A DNA stretch of 64,000 nt from Acidobacteriota bacterium (GTDB taxonomy: Bacteria; Acidobacteriota; Terriglobia; Terriglobales; SCQP01): the NCBI GenBank assembly GCA_021789895.1, contig JAJYIU010000023.1, positions 1 to 64,000 on the forward strand, written 5' to 3'. The translations under genes were made by a program, and so were the position numbers. The notes beneath the pieces were generated by a model, which was given only the letters and a program-made list of their open reading frames with translations, was not told the origin of the DNA and searched no databases. The first letter of the stretch is position 1; the number at the start of each line of letters is the position of its first letter. Below, piece by piece: positions 38,081-47,352 of the stretch.

Positions 38081-39807
38081 GGGTTGGTTCTCACGAACGC
38101 TTTGATCGTGGCACAACGGCCCGGCCGCGCCGGCTGAATCGTGTAGCGCCCGACGGCCGCGGGAACAATGAAGGTCTCGGCATAATGAATCACCAAGGGC
38201 TCGAAAGCGTGATCCGGGCTTTCGACCACGACCGCATCGCCCGCCACCAAGTTCAGCACGTTGACGCCTCCGTGGGTATGATGCTCAACCTTTTGACGGA
38301 ACCAGTGGCGCCGCGTCTCGATAAATTCCCGCTCGTGCAATCCCGTACGCTCCTCCGACCACCCCTCGTGGGAAGCCAGCCTTTCCGTGCGATGCAGCAG
38401 ATTCTGCCGGACCCAAGGCGTGGTGGAATTCCACTGGATGTTGTTCCGTCCGTGCTCAAGGTGAATCGGCCGGGGTAAACCATCCAGGCCCAAACGGCCC
38501 CAGTCCCAGAGTTTGAAGGTGAAAATATACGGCGTGGCGCTGATCTCAAGCACCATACAGTTTTTGCCCGAGCAGTGGATGGTTCCCGCGGGGATGAGGA
38601 CGTGGTCATGCTGCTTCACCGGCCAGCGGTTCACGAACTGCCCGGCGGGGAAAGGGGCGCCGCCTTGCTGCGCCCGTTCTAAAGCGCGGAGCATCCCGAC
38701 CGGCTGGATGTTTTCCTGCAACCCCAAATACACCACGGCATCCTTGCCGGCATCGAGCAGGTAATAACTTTCATCCTGGGTATAATGCATGCCGAATTTA
38801 TCTTGAATATATTCGGTCAGCGGGTGGACCTGGAGCGAGAGATTCCCCCCGTCCATGGTGTCGAGCATATCGAAACGAATCGGAAATTCCCTGCCAAAAC
38901 GCGCATAGACGGCTTCACCCAGCAGCTCTCGCGGATGAGTGAAGACCAGATCAATCGCCGGCACCTCCAGGCGAACTTCACCCAACCCCAGCAGCAGGCT
39001 ATTTTCTTCCGGCACGCAGTCGAAACACCAGGCAAAATTCGGCGGATCTTCCGGAAGCCCGATCACCCGGCGCATCCATTCTCCACCCCACGGCCCCGGA
39101 TCGAAGAAGGGCACCACGCGAAACGGCCGCCGCACCACGGCGGCGAGGGCGCTCCGGAAAAGATCGCCCGAGATCAATTTCGGGTCATCCCGCCGGTTGG
39201 TGTCTAAAACGAAATCGGCGCGCGGCAGAAGGCGCTGCTTCAGCCGGTCCGCCGCGCGCCAATCCACAAAAAACGCGCGTTTATACTTGAGCGAGGCGCG
39301 CTCCAGGTGATTCTCCGCTCCCAGGTTAGGAATTTCGTTGTTCCTTTGACGAGTCTGGATTTCCCAGCGCGCCAGATCGGCGTAGATCAGGACATCCGCC
39401 TCGGGCGCCAACAAGGCTGCGCCGGTGCCGATCACGAGCACGCCGCCCGCGGATTCCGCAATGCTCTTTCTCGCGGCGTCGAATTTCTTCCGGTCGAAAA
39501 AGTCAGCCAGTTCGAGGCCATTCATCCTGCCAAAAACCGGGTCCTCGCCCAAATAAGGCGCCAGCATGGCCTCGATTTCCGGGGGAGACTGCAAGCACTC
39601 GCTCGCGCGAAAGATACGCGAGGGCCGCAGCGCGTTCGCGATCGCCTGCTCGATTGGCTCGACCAAAACGCCGGGATAGCACTCGATACATAGCCGGCCG
39701 CCGCGGCAGCGGCGGAGGCAATCGGCAATGGCCGGCCACCCGACCGCACAGTCGCTGGAAAAAGCGCTGATGGCCACCGTGGGCTGGGTATCGTAGCGGG
39801 AAGGCAT
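38077..39807 (-). CDS. Class I mannose-6-phosphate isomerase, long form
   Basis: A 576-aa protein. The C-terminal half (~210-576) is a class I phosphomannose isomerase cupin: zinc-site motifs GGNLSLQVHPLTEYIQ, QDESYYLLDA and HVLIPAGTIHCSG. The N-terminal ~200 residues resemble the kinase-like or substrate-binding domain found in the long bacterial forms (ECYPGVLVEPIEQAI; GGVLVIGTGAALLAPEADVLIY; ARWEIQTRQRN). No Walker A is visible, so an active kinase there is unlikely. It interconverts mannose- and fructose-6-phosphate. Start and stop overlap the flanking ROK kinase (TGATG) and cupin isomerase (ATGA) genes, defining a tight operon. Confidence 0.86.
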   Translation of the reverse strand: MPSRYDTQPTVAISAFSSDCAVGWPAIADCLRRCRGGRLCIECYPGVLVEPIEQAIANALRPSRIFRASECLQSPPEIEAMLAPYLGEDPVFGRMNGLELADFFDRKKFDAARKSIAESAGGVLVIGTGAALLAPEADVLIYADLARWEIQTRQRNNEIPNLGAENHLERASLKYKRAFFVDWRAADRLKQRLLPRADFVLDTNRRDDPKLISGDLFRSALAAVVRRPFRVVPFFDPGPWGGEWMRRVIGLPEDPPNFAWCFDCVPEENSLLLGLGEVRLEVPAIDLVFTHPRELLGEAVYARFGREFPIRFDMLDTMDGGNLSLQVHPLTEYIQDKFGMHYTQDESYYLLDAGKDAVVYLGLQENIQPVGMLRALERAQQGGAPFPAGQFVNRWPVKQHDHVLIPAGTIHCSGKNCMVLEISATPYIFTFKLWDWGRLGLDGLPRPIHLEHGRNNIQWNSTTPWVRQNLLHRTERLASHEGWSEERTGLHEREFIETRRHWFRQKVEHHTHGGVNVLNLVAGDAVVVESPDHAFEPLVIHYAETFIVPAAVGRYTIQPARPGRCATIKAFVRTNP

Positions 39808-40748
39808 CAGTCCGCCTGGCCTTGCAGTAGCGGAATTGCGCCCAGCAGCGCCGCCTGATTCCCCAATTGGGCGCCCTGCAGGCTAACCTTTCCCCATGGC
39901 GTCCAGGCATGGCGAGCGACATAATCCTGGAGAAATGGCAGGATCGCGGCAGCACTCTTCATCACCCCGCCGCCGATGATCACCATTTCCGGATCGTAGG
40001 CGTGGATAAGGCCCACGGTTGCCGCTCCCCAAATTTTCAGGCACCGGTCCCGCACCTCCATCGCCGCAGCATCCCCCGCGCTCGCATGGTGGAACAAACG
40101 CTCGAAGGTAATCTGCTTTTCGCGAGCCAGCAAGCTGGAGGCAAACCCGCTCGCGGCGCGGCAGAGTTCCGGCAACGACCATCCGGAAGCCTCCGCCTCG
40201 ACGCAGCCGATGGCGCCGCAGGTGCAACGCCTGCCGTTATAAAGCACCGGAAGATGGCCGCCGAGGCACCCCGCCTGGGCATGCTTGCCGCGAAGAAGCC
40301 GCCGCTGAATCATGGCCGCTCCTCCGACTCCGGTCCCCAGGGTAATCATGACAATGTCTTCCATCCCCTGCCCCGCGCCCGCATACCATTCCCCCAGCAA
40401 CGCCATGCGGGCGTCATTTTCAATCTCGAAGCGCAGTCCCAACGAGGTTTCACACCATGCTTTCAGATGCAGGCGCGGAGCGTCATCGTATTTGGCGTTG
40501 GTGGAAGCCACGCGGCCGCCGGCATGATCCGCCAGCCCGCAAAAGGAAAACGCCAAGCCGGCACATGCTGAAGCCGGGGTGTCCGCCTCGTGCAGGAGCG
40601 AGCGCAAGGCGCCGGCCAGCCGCGGAAGGAGGGGCGCAAGCCCGCCCGCTCCATCGGCGGCCAGCGTTTTCGCATGGAGGATGGCGCGATCCTCGATCAG
40701 CGCGCAGGCGGCATGCGTGCCGCCGAGATCTACGGCCAGCGCTTTCAC
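39807..40748 (-). CDS. ROK family sugar kinase (glucokinase-like)
   Basis: A 313-aa ROK-family kinase that would phosphorylate glucose or another hexose with ATP. Visible motifs are the phosphate-binding LAVDLGGTHAACALI at the N-terminus, the catalytic Asp in ENDARMALLGEW, GTGVGGAAM, and the zinc-type ROK signature CTCGAIGCVEAEASG. I choose the GTG at 40748 because it begins immediately at the fold (VKALAVDLGGT) and forms a GTGA overlap with the stop of the upstream cupin gene. The upstream in-frame extension to 40904 has no homology. It is flanked by isomerases for its expected product. Confidence 0.9.
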   Translation of the reverse strand: MKALAVDLGGTHAACALIEDRAILHAKTLAADGAGGLAPLLPRLAGALRSLLHEADTPASACAGLAFSFCGLADHAGGRVASTNAKYDDAPRLHLKAWCETSLGLRFEIENDARMALLGEWYAGAGQGMEDIVMITLGTGVGGAAMIQRRLLRGKHAQAGCLGGHLPVLYNGRRCTCGAIGCVEAEASGWSLPELCRAASGFASSLLAREKQITFERLFHHASAGDAAAMEVRDRCLKIWGAATVGLIHAYDPEMVIIGGGVMKSAAAILPFLQDYVARHAWTPWGKVSLQGAQLGNQAALLGAIPLLQGQAD

Positions 40749-41302
40749 GCAACTTCCACCAGAGCGGGCGTGCCGTTGATATTTCGAAGCCGGGCGCTGA
40801 AACCCCGGGAGGCGATCGTGCCGTAGTCGTGCCCGGCATCGCTGGGCCAGCAGGCGAGAAACGACAGCAGCGAATCCCCGGTATTGGCCACGCGATGCGC
40901 GCAATGAAAGGGAATGTAATGGATGGACCCGGGGCGCATCGGCTCGAAAACCGTGCGGCCGTTTTCGTCCATCAGAATCAGGGCGCCGCTCCCCGCAGCG
41001 GTGATGTAGAACTCGCTGCGGTTGCGGTTCAGGTGAAAATGCCCCTTGGTCATGAAGTACTCATCCCCCACCCGGCCGGGCTCGATCAACGTGGTTCCGA
41101 GAAACAGCCCGCCTTCCTGTCCTTCGGGCGCCGGCAGCCAGGCTTGAACCCGGTAAACCAGTTTCCCTGGATCCAGATGCTGGCGGGCGGGTTCATCGCG
41201 GTAATAGCCTTGCATATCGGCGACGGTGCAGCGCTTTTCGTGCACGGTTGCGCCAGTGATCTCGGCGGTTGAGAAATTCAACCTGGGATGGGCAGTGTTC
41301 AT
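40745..41302 (-). CDS. Cupin-type glucose-6-phosphate isomerase (first copy)
   Basis: A 185-aa cupin of the GPI family, the size of archaeal phosphoglucose isomerases. Metal ligands are H-x-H in TKGHFHLN, Glu in RSEFYITAAG and the distal His in PFHCAHRVAN. The first residues (STAEITGATVHEKRCTVADM) also fit the family. The start is either the ATG at 41302 or the one at 41335; neither has a clear ribosome site, and I prefer the shorter one. It is the first gene of the four-gene set cupin-ROK-PMI-cupin on the minus strand. The 131 bp upstream, before the oxidoreductase stop, is free of genes and may hold its promoter. Confidence 0.86.
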   Translation of the reverse strand: MNTAHPRLNFSTAEITGATVHEKRCTVADMQGYYRDEPARQHLDPGKLVYRVQAWLPAPEGQEGGLFLGTTLIEPGRVGDEYFMTKGHFHLNRNRSEFYITAAGSGALILMDENGRTVFEPMRPGSIHYIPFHCAHRVANTGDSLLSFLACWPSDAGHDYGTIASRGFSARLRNINGTPALVEVA

Positions 41303-41433
41303 GGGAGGACAATCCACGAGATACCAGAAAACCATTCGAGCCCAACGATTCGATTTCTTCCAGGGCGCCGCCTACGTCCGGCCGAGCCGGCCGTCAACGG
41401 GCCTTGCTCGCGCGCCCGCCGCCCAGTTCGCGC

Positions 41434-42552
41434 TTACGCGGTCGCGCCGGATTGGCGGCGCAGCCATGGCTCGATTGGACGGACTTCGGGCGCTGGCTGG
41501 AAAGCATCGAGATCGATCGCACGTCCGCGGGCGGCGGATTCATAGGCGGCATAGATAATGCGCAGCACTTCGCGCCCATCCGCGCCAGTTTCCTGCGCCG
41601 GATTGCCTGCGCGCAGGCAATCCACGAAATGCTGCAGCTCCTGCGGAAATCCGTAGTTCCAGGCCTCCTCAAAAACGGTAAACGAGTAGCCCCGGGTTGA
41701 ACCGGCTTTTTCCATGGCGTAGCCGTACCCAGGATTGCTCCAGGTCTTCATGGCGTTGCCCTGGACGAGATCGCAGAAGACCGAGCCCTCGGTGCCACAT
41801 AACTCCGCGCGGTCGTCCATGCCGCCGAAGAAGGCCCAGCTATCTTCGATCAGCGCCCGCCCGCCGCCTTTGAATTCGAGCACCAGCATGGCTTCGTCTT
41901 CGGCGCGAGTGCGATCGGCATGGCGGACGGTCGAACAAAAGGCGCTCACGCTCCGCACCGGGCGCTTGTCATAGAGCCAGCGCGCGAACTCGATGCCATG
42001 GCATCCCATGTCGAGCAACACGCCCCCGCCGGCGCGCTCCACCTGCCAGAACCAGCCGGCGTGGGGGCCGGAATGTTTTTCCAATTGCTTGACCAGAAAA
42101 AGCTCGCCCACCGCGCCTTCATTCACCAATTGCTTGAGGCGGACGTACTTGGGCGCAAAGACCAACTCTTCAGCATAGAAAAGCTGCCGGCCGGCGGCGG
42201 CGCAGGCGGCCAGCATGCGATCGGCTTCGGCCAGCGTGACGCAGAGCGGCTTTTCCACGATCACGTGCTTGCCGGCGGAAGCGGCCTCGACCACCACCTT
42301 CTCGTGCAGATCGTTGGGAATGCCGATTATGACGGCGTCGATATCATCCCGCTCCAAGAGGCGCCGATAATCGGTGAACGCCTGTGGAATGCCGAACTCC
42401 CCGGCCAGCCTGGCCGCATGCCCGGGCGTGGGCGAAGCGACGGCGCGCAGCGCGGCGCCGCGCACAAAACGATGCAACGATTCGGCATGCGCCCGCGCCA
42501 CAAACTGTGAGCCGATCATGCCGATGCCAATCTCTTTGCCGGGTTCCATCAT
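41434..42552 (-). CDS. Gfo/Idh/MocA family oxidoreductase
   Basis: A 372-aa NAD(P)-dependent sugar or cyclitol dehydrogenase. The N-terminal Rossmann fold reads IGIGMIGSQFVARAHAESL, followed by DDIDAVIIGIPNDLHEKVV and the conserved VEKPLCVTLAEADRM with the catalytic Lys. The C-terminal sheet domain contains GGGVLLDMGCHGIEFARWL. Two Met codons occur at the start (42552, 42549); the longer open frame upstream runs into the promoter region and is rejected. The substrate is unknown. It is divergent from a second, exported member of the same family. Confidence 0.9.
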   Translation of the reverse strand: MMEPGKEIGIGMIGSQFVARAHAESLHRFVRGAALRAVASPTPGHAARLAGEFGIPQAFTDYRRLLERDDIDAVIIGIPNDLHEKVVVEAASAGKHVIVEKPLCVTLAEADRMLAACAAAGRQLFYAEELVFAPKYVRLKQLVNEGAVGELFLVKQLEKHSGPHAGWFWQVERAGGGVLLDMGCHGIEFARWLYDKRPVRSVSAFCSTVRHADRTRAEDEAMLVLEFKGGGRALIEDSWAFFGGMDDRAELCGTEGSVFCDLVQGNAMKTWSNPGYGYAMEKAGSTRGYSFTVFEEAWNYGFPQELQHFVDCLRAGNPAQETGADGREVLRIIYAAYESAARGRAIDLDAFQPAPEVRPIEPWLRRQSGATA

Positions 42553-42804
42553 GCCGATCTTCCAACATTGTATCCGCTGAAAGGCCGAACCGAGGCGGCT
42601 CAACGGTTGTGGCCGGCGAACGCATGGCTTCGGGAAATTGCTTCGATATTGCCGGGCACGCGTACTTTTGCCCGACTTTTTCGGGCTGCGTTTCGGGCTC
42701 CGCCCCATGATCACTCACAGGTGTATAGTGGCGGGTTATAGAGTTGCTCAAATGGAAATACCGTTGTATTGCCATTTTGGCAACCTGCGGCAAGCCAGTT
42801 TTTC

Positions 42805-44199
42805 ATGAAAAAACCATCTATCTCGCGCCGTGAATTCATGTATAGCTCGACGGGAGCGGGTCTGGCCATGGCGATGCCCCCTTATGTATCGGCCTCTGAG
42901 CCGGGCACGGCCCGGCGGCCGGCATCGCCCCGCGAGCGAATTCATTTCGGCATGATCGGTATCGGCATGGAAGGCTCCGGCGTGCTGGACACTTCCATCC
43001 GATTGCCGGGGGTGGAGTGCGTGGCGGCTTGCGACCTGTATGACGGGCGCCAGGCGCTGGCCAACGAAATCATCAGCGGCGCGACCGGCAAAACGGTGCC
43101 CAGCACGCGGCATTATCAGGAATTGCTCGACAACCAGGCGATTGATTGCGTCGTGGTCGCCGTTCCCGATCATTGGCACAAGACCATCATTGTGGACGCC
43201 TGCAACGCGGGCAAGGATGTGTATTGCGAAAAGCCAATGACGCATAAGGTCGAGGAAGGCTTCGAGATCATCGCGGCCGCGCAGCGGAACAAACGCATCG
43301 TGCAGATCGGCAGCCAGCGGCGCAGTTCCATCAACTTTGCCAAGGCCAAGCAACTGATCGAACAAGGCGCCATCGGCGACGTCTGGTTCGTGGAAGCAAT
43401 CCTGGGGCGCAATTCGCCCTGCGGCGCTTGGGTCTATCCGCCGCCGCCCGATCTTTCACCCGACAATCTCGATTGGAAAACCTGGCTGGGCGAGACTCCG
43501 GATCACCCCTTCGATCCGATCCGCTTCGCCCGCTGGCGCAGCTATCAAGCCTACGGCGAAGGTTTGCCGGGCGATCTTTTTGTGCACACGCTGACGGGCA
43601 TTCACTATGTCCTGGGCGTGGACGCGCCACCGCAGCGGGCGCAGTCCAATGGCGGGCTCTATTATTGGAAGGGCGCCCGCATCCTTCCGCAAACCGAGCG
43701 CGATTTCCCCGATTTGATGACCACGATCTACGATTATCCGAATCTACAAGTGGCCGTGCTGATGACGCAGATGACCCATCAACGCGAAGTGACGCGTTTT
43801 CTGGGCACGCGGGGAATCATCGAAATCTACGAAGATGGCGATCAATTGACCATCAAGCCGCAGGATGGCCGGGACCACGGCCCCTGCTACTACGTGTCGA
43901 GCTATCCCGGAAAGCTGCGATCCGCCTATGAAAAACAATGGCATGCGAAACACGATCCCAGGATGGGAACCGGCATCCAACCGGCCGAGGGCGAGCAAAC
44001 CTTTCTCTACCCGCCGAATTACTCCGAATTTGAAAACCACCTGTGGAATTTTTTCGAGTCGGTGAGGACCCGGCAGCCATCGGTTGAGGACGCGGTCTTC
44101 GGCAACCACACGGCGATCGGTTGCCACATGGCCAATTACTCCTATTTCCATAAGGCGGCAGCAGTTTGGAACGCCGCCCGCAGAACCATCACCGGTTAG
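42805..44199 (+). CDS. Tat-exported Gfo/Idh/MocA family oxidoreductase
   Basis: A 464-aa oxidoreductase with a twin-arginine signal (SISRREFMYSSTGAGLAMAM), so it is exported folded with its nucleotide cofactor. The Rossmann fold starts IHFGMIGIGMEGSG, and the catalytic EKPMTHKVEEGFEI motif follows. The C-terminal part (FFESVRTRQPSVEDAVFGNH) is typical of the Tat-exported group in Acidobacteria, Planctomycetes and Bacteroidetes. Partners of this kind oxidise sugars at C3 to 3-keto glycosides; the DUF1080 lipoprotein gene that follows 36 bp downstream fits cleavage of such products. The ATG at 42805 was chosen because it begins the signal. Confidence 0.92.
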   Translation: MKKPSISRREFMYSSTGAGLAMAMPPYVSASEPGTARRPASPRERIHFGMIGIGMEGSGVLDTSIRLPGVECVAACDLYDGRQALANEIISGATGKTVPSTRHYQELLDNQAIDCVVVAVPDHWHKTIIVDACNAGKDVYCEKPMTHKVEEGFEIIAAAQRNKRIVQIGSQRRSSINFAKAKQLIEQGAIGDVWFVEAILGRNSPCGAWVYPPPPDLSPDNLDWKTWLGETPDHPFDPIRFARWRSYQAYGEGLPGDLFVHTLTGIHYVLGVDAPPQRAQSNGGLYYWKGARILPQTERDFPDLMTTIYDYPNLQVAVLMTQMTHQREVTRFLGTRGIIEIYEDGDQLTIKPQDGRDHGPCYYVSSYPGKLRSAYEKQWHAKHDPRMGTGIQPAEGEQTFLYPPNYSEFENHLWNFFESVRTRQPSVEDAVFGNHTAIGCHMANYSYFHKAAAVWNAARRTITG

Positions 44200-44235
44200 G
44201 AAAGTGAACCGTTCAACGATTCGAGGCGAAAGACT

Positions 44236-45225
44236 ATGCATCCAATGAAGCCGCTGTGGTCAACGATTGCGCTCACCCTGCTCTTCGCCAGCGGGGGGTG
44301 TTCCCATCGAGCAAATTCACGGCAAAACCCGCCGGCAGCGATGACGCCGTTTTTGGGGCGGTGGGATGTAACGGTAAAAACTCCGTCCCGCGATTATCCT
44401 TCCTGGATCGAAATAGCCGAAACGGGGGCGCAGCCGCAGGCGCTGGTGGTGGGCTTCGCGGGCGCGGCGACTCACGCCATCCAGGCGCAGGTGGTGGACG
44501 GAGCGATCGAGTTATCCATGCCCTCCCATGCGGATTACTACGGCCCCGGGCAGTTTACGGGCAAGCTGGCCAAGGGCCGGCTGGAAGGAACCGCTAAGGG
44601 CCCAAACGGGGCTATTTGGCCATGGACGGGCCGGCGCGCCCCGTCACTTACCGGCCAGACAGTTTCCCGATGGGGCCAACCCATCCGCCTGTTTAACGGC
44701 CGGAATTTTGCCGGATGGAAGTTCGCCGATCCCAGCAAAGCCAAAGTCTGGCGGATCGAACGCCATCTGCTGGTAAAAGATGGAACGGGTTCCGAACTGA
44801 TCTCCACCGCCCAATATTCGAATTTCAAGCTGCACGTCGAGTTCAAAGCAGGCCCTAATTCGAACAGCGGGGTCTACCTGCGCGGCCGCTACGAAGTGCA
44901 GATTGAAACTAATTCGGGGTCCGCGCCGGCCGACCAGCAAGAAGGGTCGATTTACGGCTTCCTTGCGCCTCATCCGGCCCTGCCGCGCCGCGTCAACGTT
45001 TGGCAGACTTACGACATTACTCTTGTCGGGCGCACCGTCACCGTCGCGCAGAATGGCACAACCATCATCGATCATCAGCAGATTCCGGGGATCACCGGCG
45101 GCGCGCTCAACAGCAACGAAGAGTCGCCCGGCCCAATTTACCTGCAGGGCAGCGAGGCAGGCCGGGTGGAATTTCGAAACATCGCCATCCAGCCCGCGTT
45201 GTTGACCGCTCAAACTTTGCACTAG
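44236..45225 (+). CDS. DUF1080 (3-keto-disaccharide hydrolase-like) lipoprotein
   Basis: A 329-aa exported lipoprotein (signal with lipobox FASGGC). The N-terminal part (~35-135) is a small beta domain of unknown role. From ~145 on it is a DUF1080 jellyroll: IRLFNGRNFAGWKFAD, VWRIERHLLVKDG, NFKLHVEFKAGPNSNSGVYLRG and the ending GPIYLQGSEAGRVEFRNIAI. Members hydrolyse 3-keto-glycosides made by periplasmic Gfo/Idh/MocA enzymes, one of which is encoded immediately upstream. The two genes are probably co-transcribed. Confidence 0.92.
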   Translation: MHPMKPLWSTIALTLLFASGGCSHRANSRQNPPAAMTPFLGRWDVTVKTPSRDYPSWIEIAETGAQPQALVVGFAGAATHAIQAQVVDGAIELSMPSHADYYGPGQFTGKLAKGRLEGTAKGPNGAIWPWTGRRAPSLTGQTVSRWGQPIRLFNGRNFAGWKFADPSKAKVWRIERHLLVKDGTGSELISTAQYSNFKLHVEFKAGPNSNSGVYLRGRYEVQIETNSGSAPADQQEGSIYGFLAPHPALPRRVNVWQTYDITLVGRTVTVAQNGTTIIDHQQIPGITGGALNSNEESPGPIYLQGSEAGRVEFRNIAIQPALLTAQTLH

Positions 45226-45490
45226 CGTTTGGCGCTTCCGCCAGCAACTAAGGCGGCCACGGGCTTATGGCTGGTGAACCTCATAAAGCTCGTTGTGTTC
45301 AATTCCGCTCGAAGCTGGCGGTTTTCTTCTATTCGTAATACATCACCGCTGCCGGTAACGGCGCTGCTGCCGGCAGTCAAACCAGCCGGATCGGCGCTGA
45401 AAATCGCGCTAACGGGCAGCATTCGAATATCCAACCTGCGCTTTGCCTGATCGCGCGCCTTCGTTGGAAGACCTATATCGGCACGCGCGG
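45226..45490. other. Intergenic stretch, no supported gene
   Basis: 265 bp between convergent genes. A 92-codon minus-strand frame (45222-45500) covers it, but it overlaps both neighbours, has no ribosome site and resembles nothing I recognise. A possible remnant of a longer protein, not called as a gene. Confidence 0.3.
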
Positions 45491-46981
45491 TCAGTAACAA
45501 CTCGCCTGAGCGGGGCTGCAGGGCGGATTTTCCACCAGCGTTGTTTTGGGGTGAAGGGGCAAGAGCAGGGGCGGCCGAGGATGCCGGTTGAAATCAAAAT
45601 CTTTCATGAGATTCCCCAACCCGAGGCTGGTTTCCCGAACGTCGGGCCGGGAGTCTGGCCGGCCGTCCGTTTTGGGGTTGAGCCGCTGGCCATGCAGGAA
45701 AACGTCCTCAATAAATTTGAGGTAAGCATCCGGGCTGAGCGTCTGATGGTCGATATACCCGCGCTTGGCATAGGGGCTGATCACCAGACCCGGCACGCGG
45801 ATGCCGTAGCCCATGGTATCCACCCGCGGCGGGACAACGTGATCGTAAAACCCTCCCCAGTCGTCCCAGGTGAGGAAGATGGCGGTGCTCTTCCAGTCGG
45901 GGCTTCGCATCGCGGCATTCACAATGCGCGTCACGTAGGATTGCCCCACACTCACCTTGGCAGGCGGATGCTCGCTATCATTGCCGTTGGGCGAAATCCA
46001 GCAAACGGCCGGCAAGGTTCCGGCTTTGGCCGCCGCAAAAAAGCGGCTCAGGTCTTCGATGCCGGTCAGTTGGTGATCCTGATGCACATCGGTAAAGCCG
46101 GGCAGCACATTCCAGATGACCGGAACGCCGCTATTGGCGTTGGGGCGGGCGCGGGGCATGCGAAAACGCCCGGCACTCCTGCGGAACCCGGGCGGCGCCG
46201 GCAGCGCGCCGTGGTCCAGATAGTAAACCCAGCGCACATGCGCTCGATGGAGCAGGTAGGTGATATCGGTCCACGCGAACGGCGCAGGATTTTTCCGCGT
46301 TCGATCCTTGGGCATGAGAGCGCTGACGCAACTTGTGGGGTCTTTGGATTGACCGCAATTGGCCGACCATGCGGAAACCAGATACAAATGCGAGGGAAAA
46401 CTCCAGGAATGCAACGCCTCGAACATGTGGTCCTGGAGCACAAAGTGTCGAGCGTAGGCCCAGTAATTCGGGATGTCGCCGCCGTTATGGTACCCCATGA
46501 CGGCATCCGACTCCTTGGGGTTAGCGGGGCGTTTACAAAATTGACGAGCCCATGCCAGCGGATATAAACCGAAGGCCCCCTGGGCTTGGACTTCCCGGAT
46601 GAATCCATTCATCGCTCCGTTCGCAACAGCTCCGAGGGAATGTTCCGCGGCATGCGGGCCGCCGCAGTTCACGTCATCGTGATCGAGATAGGGCTTGACA
46701 CAATTGCCTGTCTTGGGATCGGGAACACAGACGGCGGGCACCCCGTTTTGCATCGGAATGCCATCTGCTCCCGGGTAGGTGCCGAAGTAGGAGTCAAACG
46801 AACGGTTTTCCTGAAAGATAACAATGACATGCTTGATCGGTATGTTTTTCGCGTGCGACGCTGCACTCTTTTTGCCCGTGGTTTTGGCGGGCGCGGCAGA
46901 AATGACCAGCAGCGCTATCAACGGCACCAGGGCCGCCCAGGCTGCATAGCGGCCACGGCAACGGACCGACGGCTCTTTCAT
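45491..46981 (-). CDS. Exported phosphoesterase (phospholipase C/acid phosphatase superfamily)
   Basis: A 496-aa secreted hydrolase of the PF04185 phosphoesterase family, which includes bacterial phospholipases C and AcpA-type acid phosphatases. A signal peptide ([23 protein letters not shown]) leads into the metal-site opening [19 protein letters not shown], then [18 protein letters not shown], and further family motifs [16 protein letters not shown] and [17 protein letters not shown] near the C-terminus. The ATG at 46981 has a perfect AGGAGG 9 bases upstream, which settles the start. The substrate (phospholipid or phosphomonoester) cannot be told from the sequence. Confidence 0.91.
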   Translation of the reverse strand: MKEPSVRCRGRYAAWAALVPLIALLVISAAPAKTTGKKSAASHAKNIPIKHVIVIFQENRSFDSYFGTYPGADGIPMQNGVPAVCVPDPKTGNCVKPYLDHDDVNCGGPHAAEHSLGAVANGAMNGFIREVQAQGAFGLYPLAWARQFCKRPANPKESDAVMGYHNGGDIPNYWAYARHFVLQDHMFEALHSWSFPSHLYLVSAWSANCGQSKDPTSCVSALMPKDRTRKNPAPFAWTDITYLLHRAHVRWVYYLDHGALPAPPGFRRSAGRFRMPRARPNANSGVPVIWNVLPGFTDVHQDHQLTGIEDLSRFFAAAKAGTLPAVCWISPNGNDSEHPPAKVSVGQSYVTRIVNAAMRSPDWKSTAIFLTWDDWGGFYDHVVPPRVDTMGYGIRVPGLVISPYAKRGYIDHQTLSPDAYLKFIEDVFLHGQRLNPKTDGRPDSRPDVRETSLGLGNLMKDFDFNRHPRPPLLLPLHPKTTLVENPPCSPAQASCY

Positions 46982-47352
46982 CGCGACATTCCTCCTGGCT
47001 GAGAAATTTTTGAAAAAGCAATACTCCTGCATTGGGCTAAACGGCCGCGCCTTTTCCCTGGCGGCCATGCCGCAGGCCTGCTTGGCGCTGGCTTCGTCCG
47101 GCATGCCTGGGCTTCGCTGCGCCACGCGTGGGGGGAATGGGGTCGTTGGATAAGTTCCCAGAGCCCGTACCGGTGAGCCAAGCAGTAAAACTTTGTCGAG
47201 TCATATAAGTCTGATGAATATGGAGTATGTTATATCAGATTGCAATGAAGCGCTGCCGTTCGGAATGAAACAGGAACACCGTTCCCGTCTGCATGGATGG
47301 CCAACTCGCCTGCCCACCGGCTGAACGCCCTCGCCGATTCCCGCTATCCAGA
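46982..47352. other. 371-bp intergenic region, nothing recognised
   Basis: Lies upstream of the phosphoesterase gene and beyond the PP2C stop, both on the minus strand. It holds the AGGAGG ribosome site of the former at its left edge and a short AT-rich segment around 47205-47245. Open frames here are antisense to or run into the PP2C gene and show no coding features. A promoter for the phosphoesterase gene is expected but no clear hexamers are visible. Confidence 0.5.

Noticed and set aside
45222-45500. 92-codon minus-strand frame in the gap after the phosphoesterase
   Set aside because: No ribosome site, overlaps both neighbours, and has no recognisable domain. It could be a remnant but the evidence is too thin.
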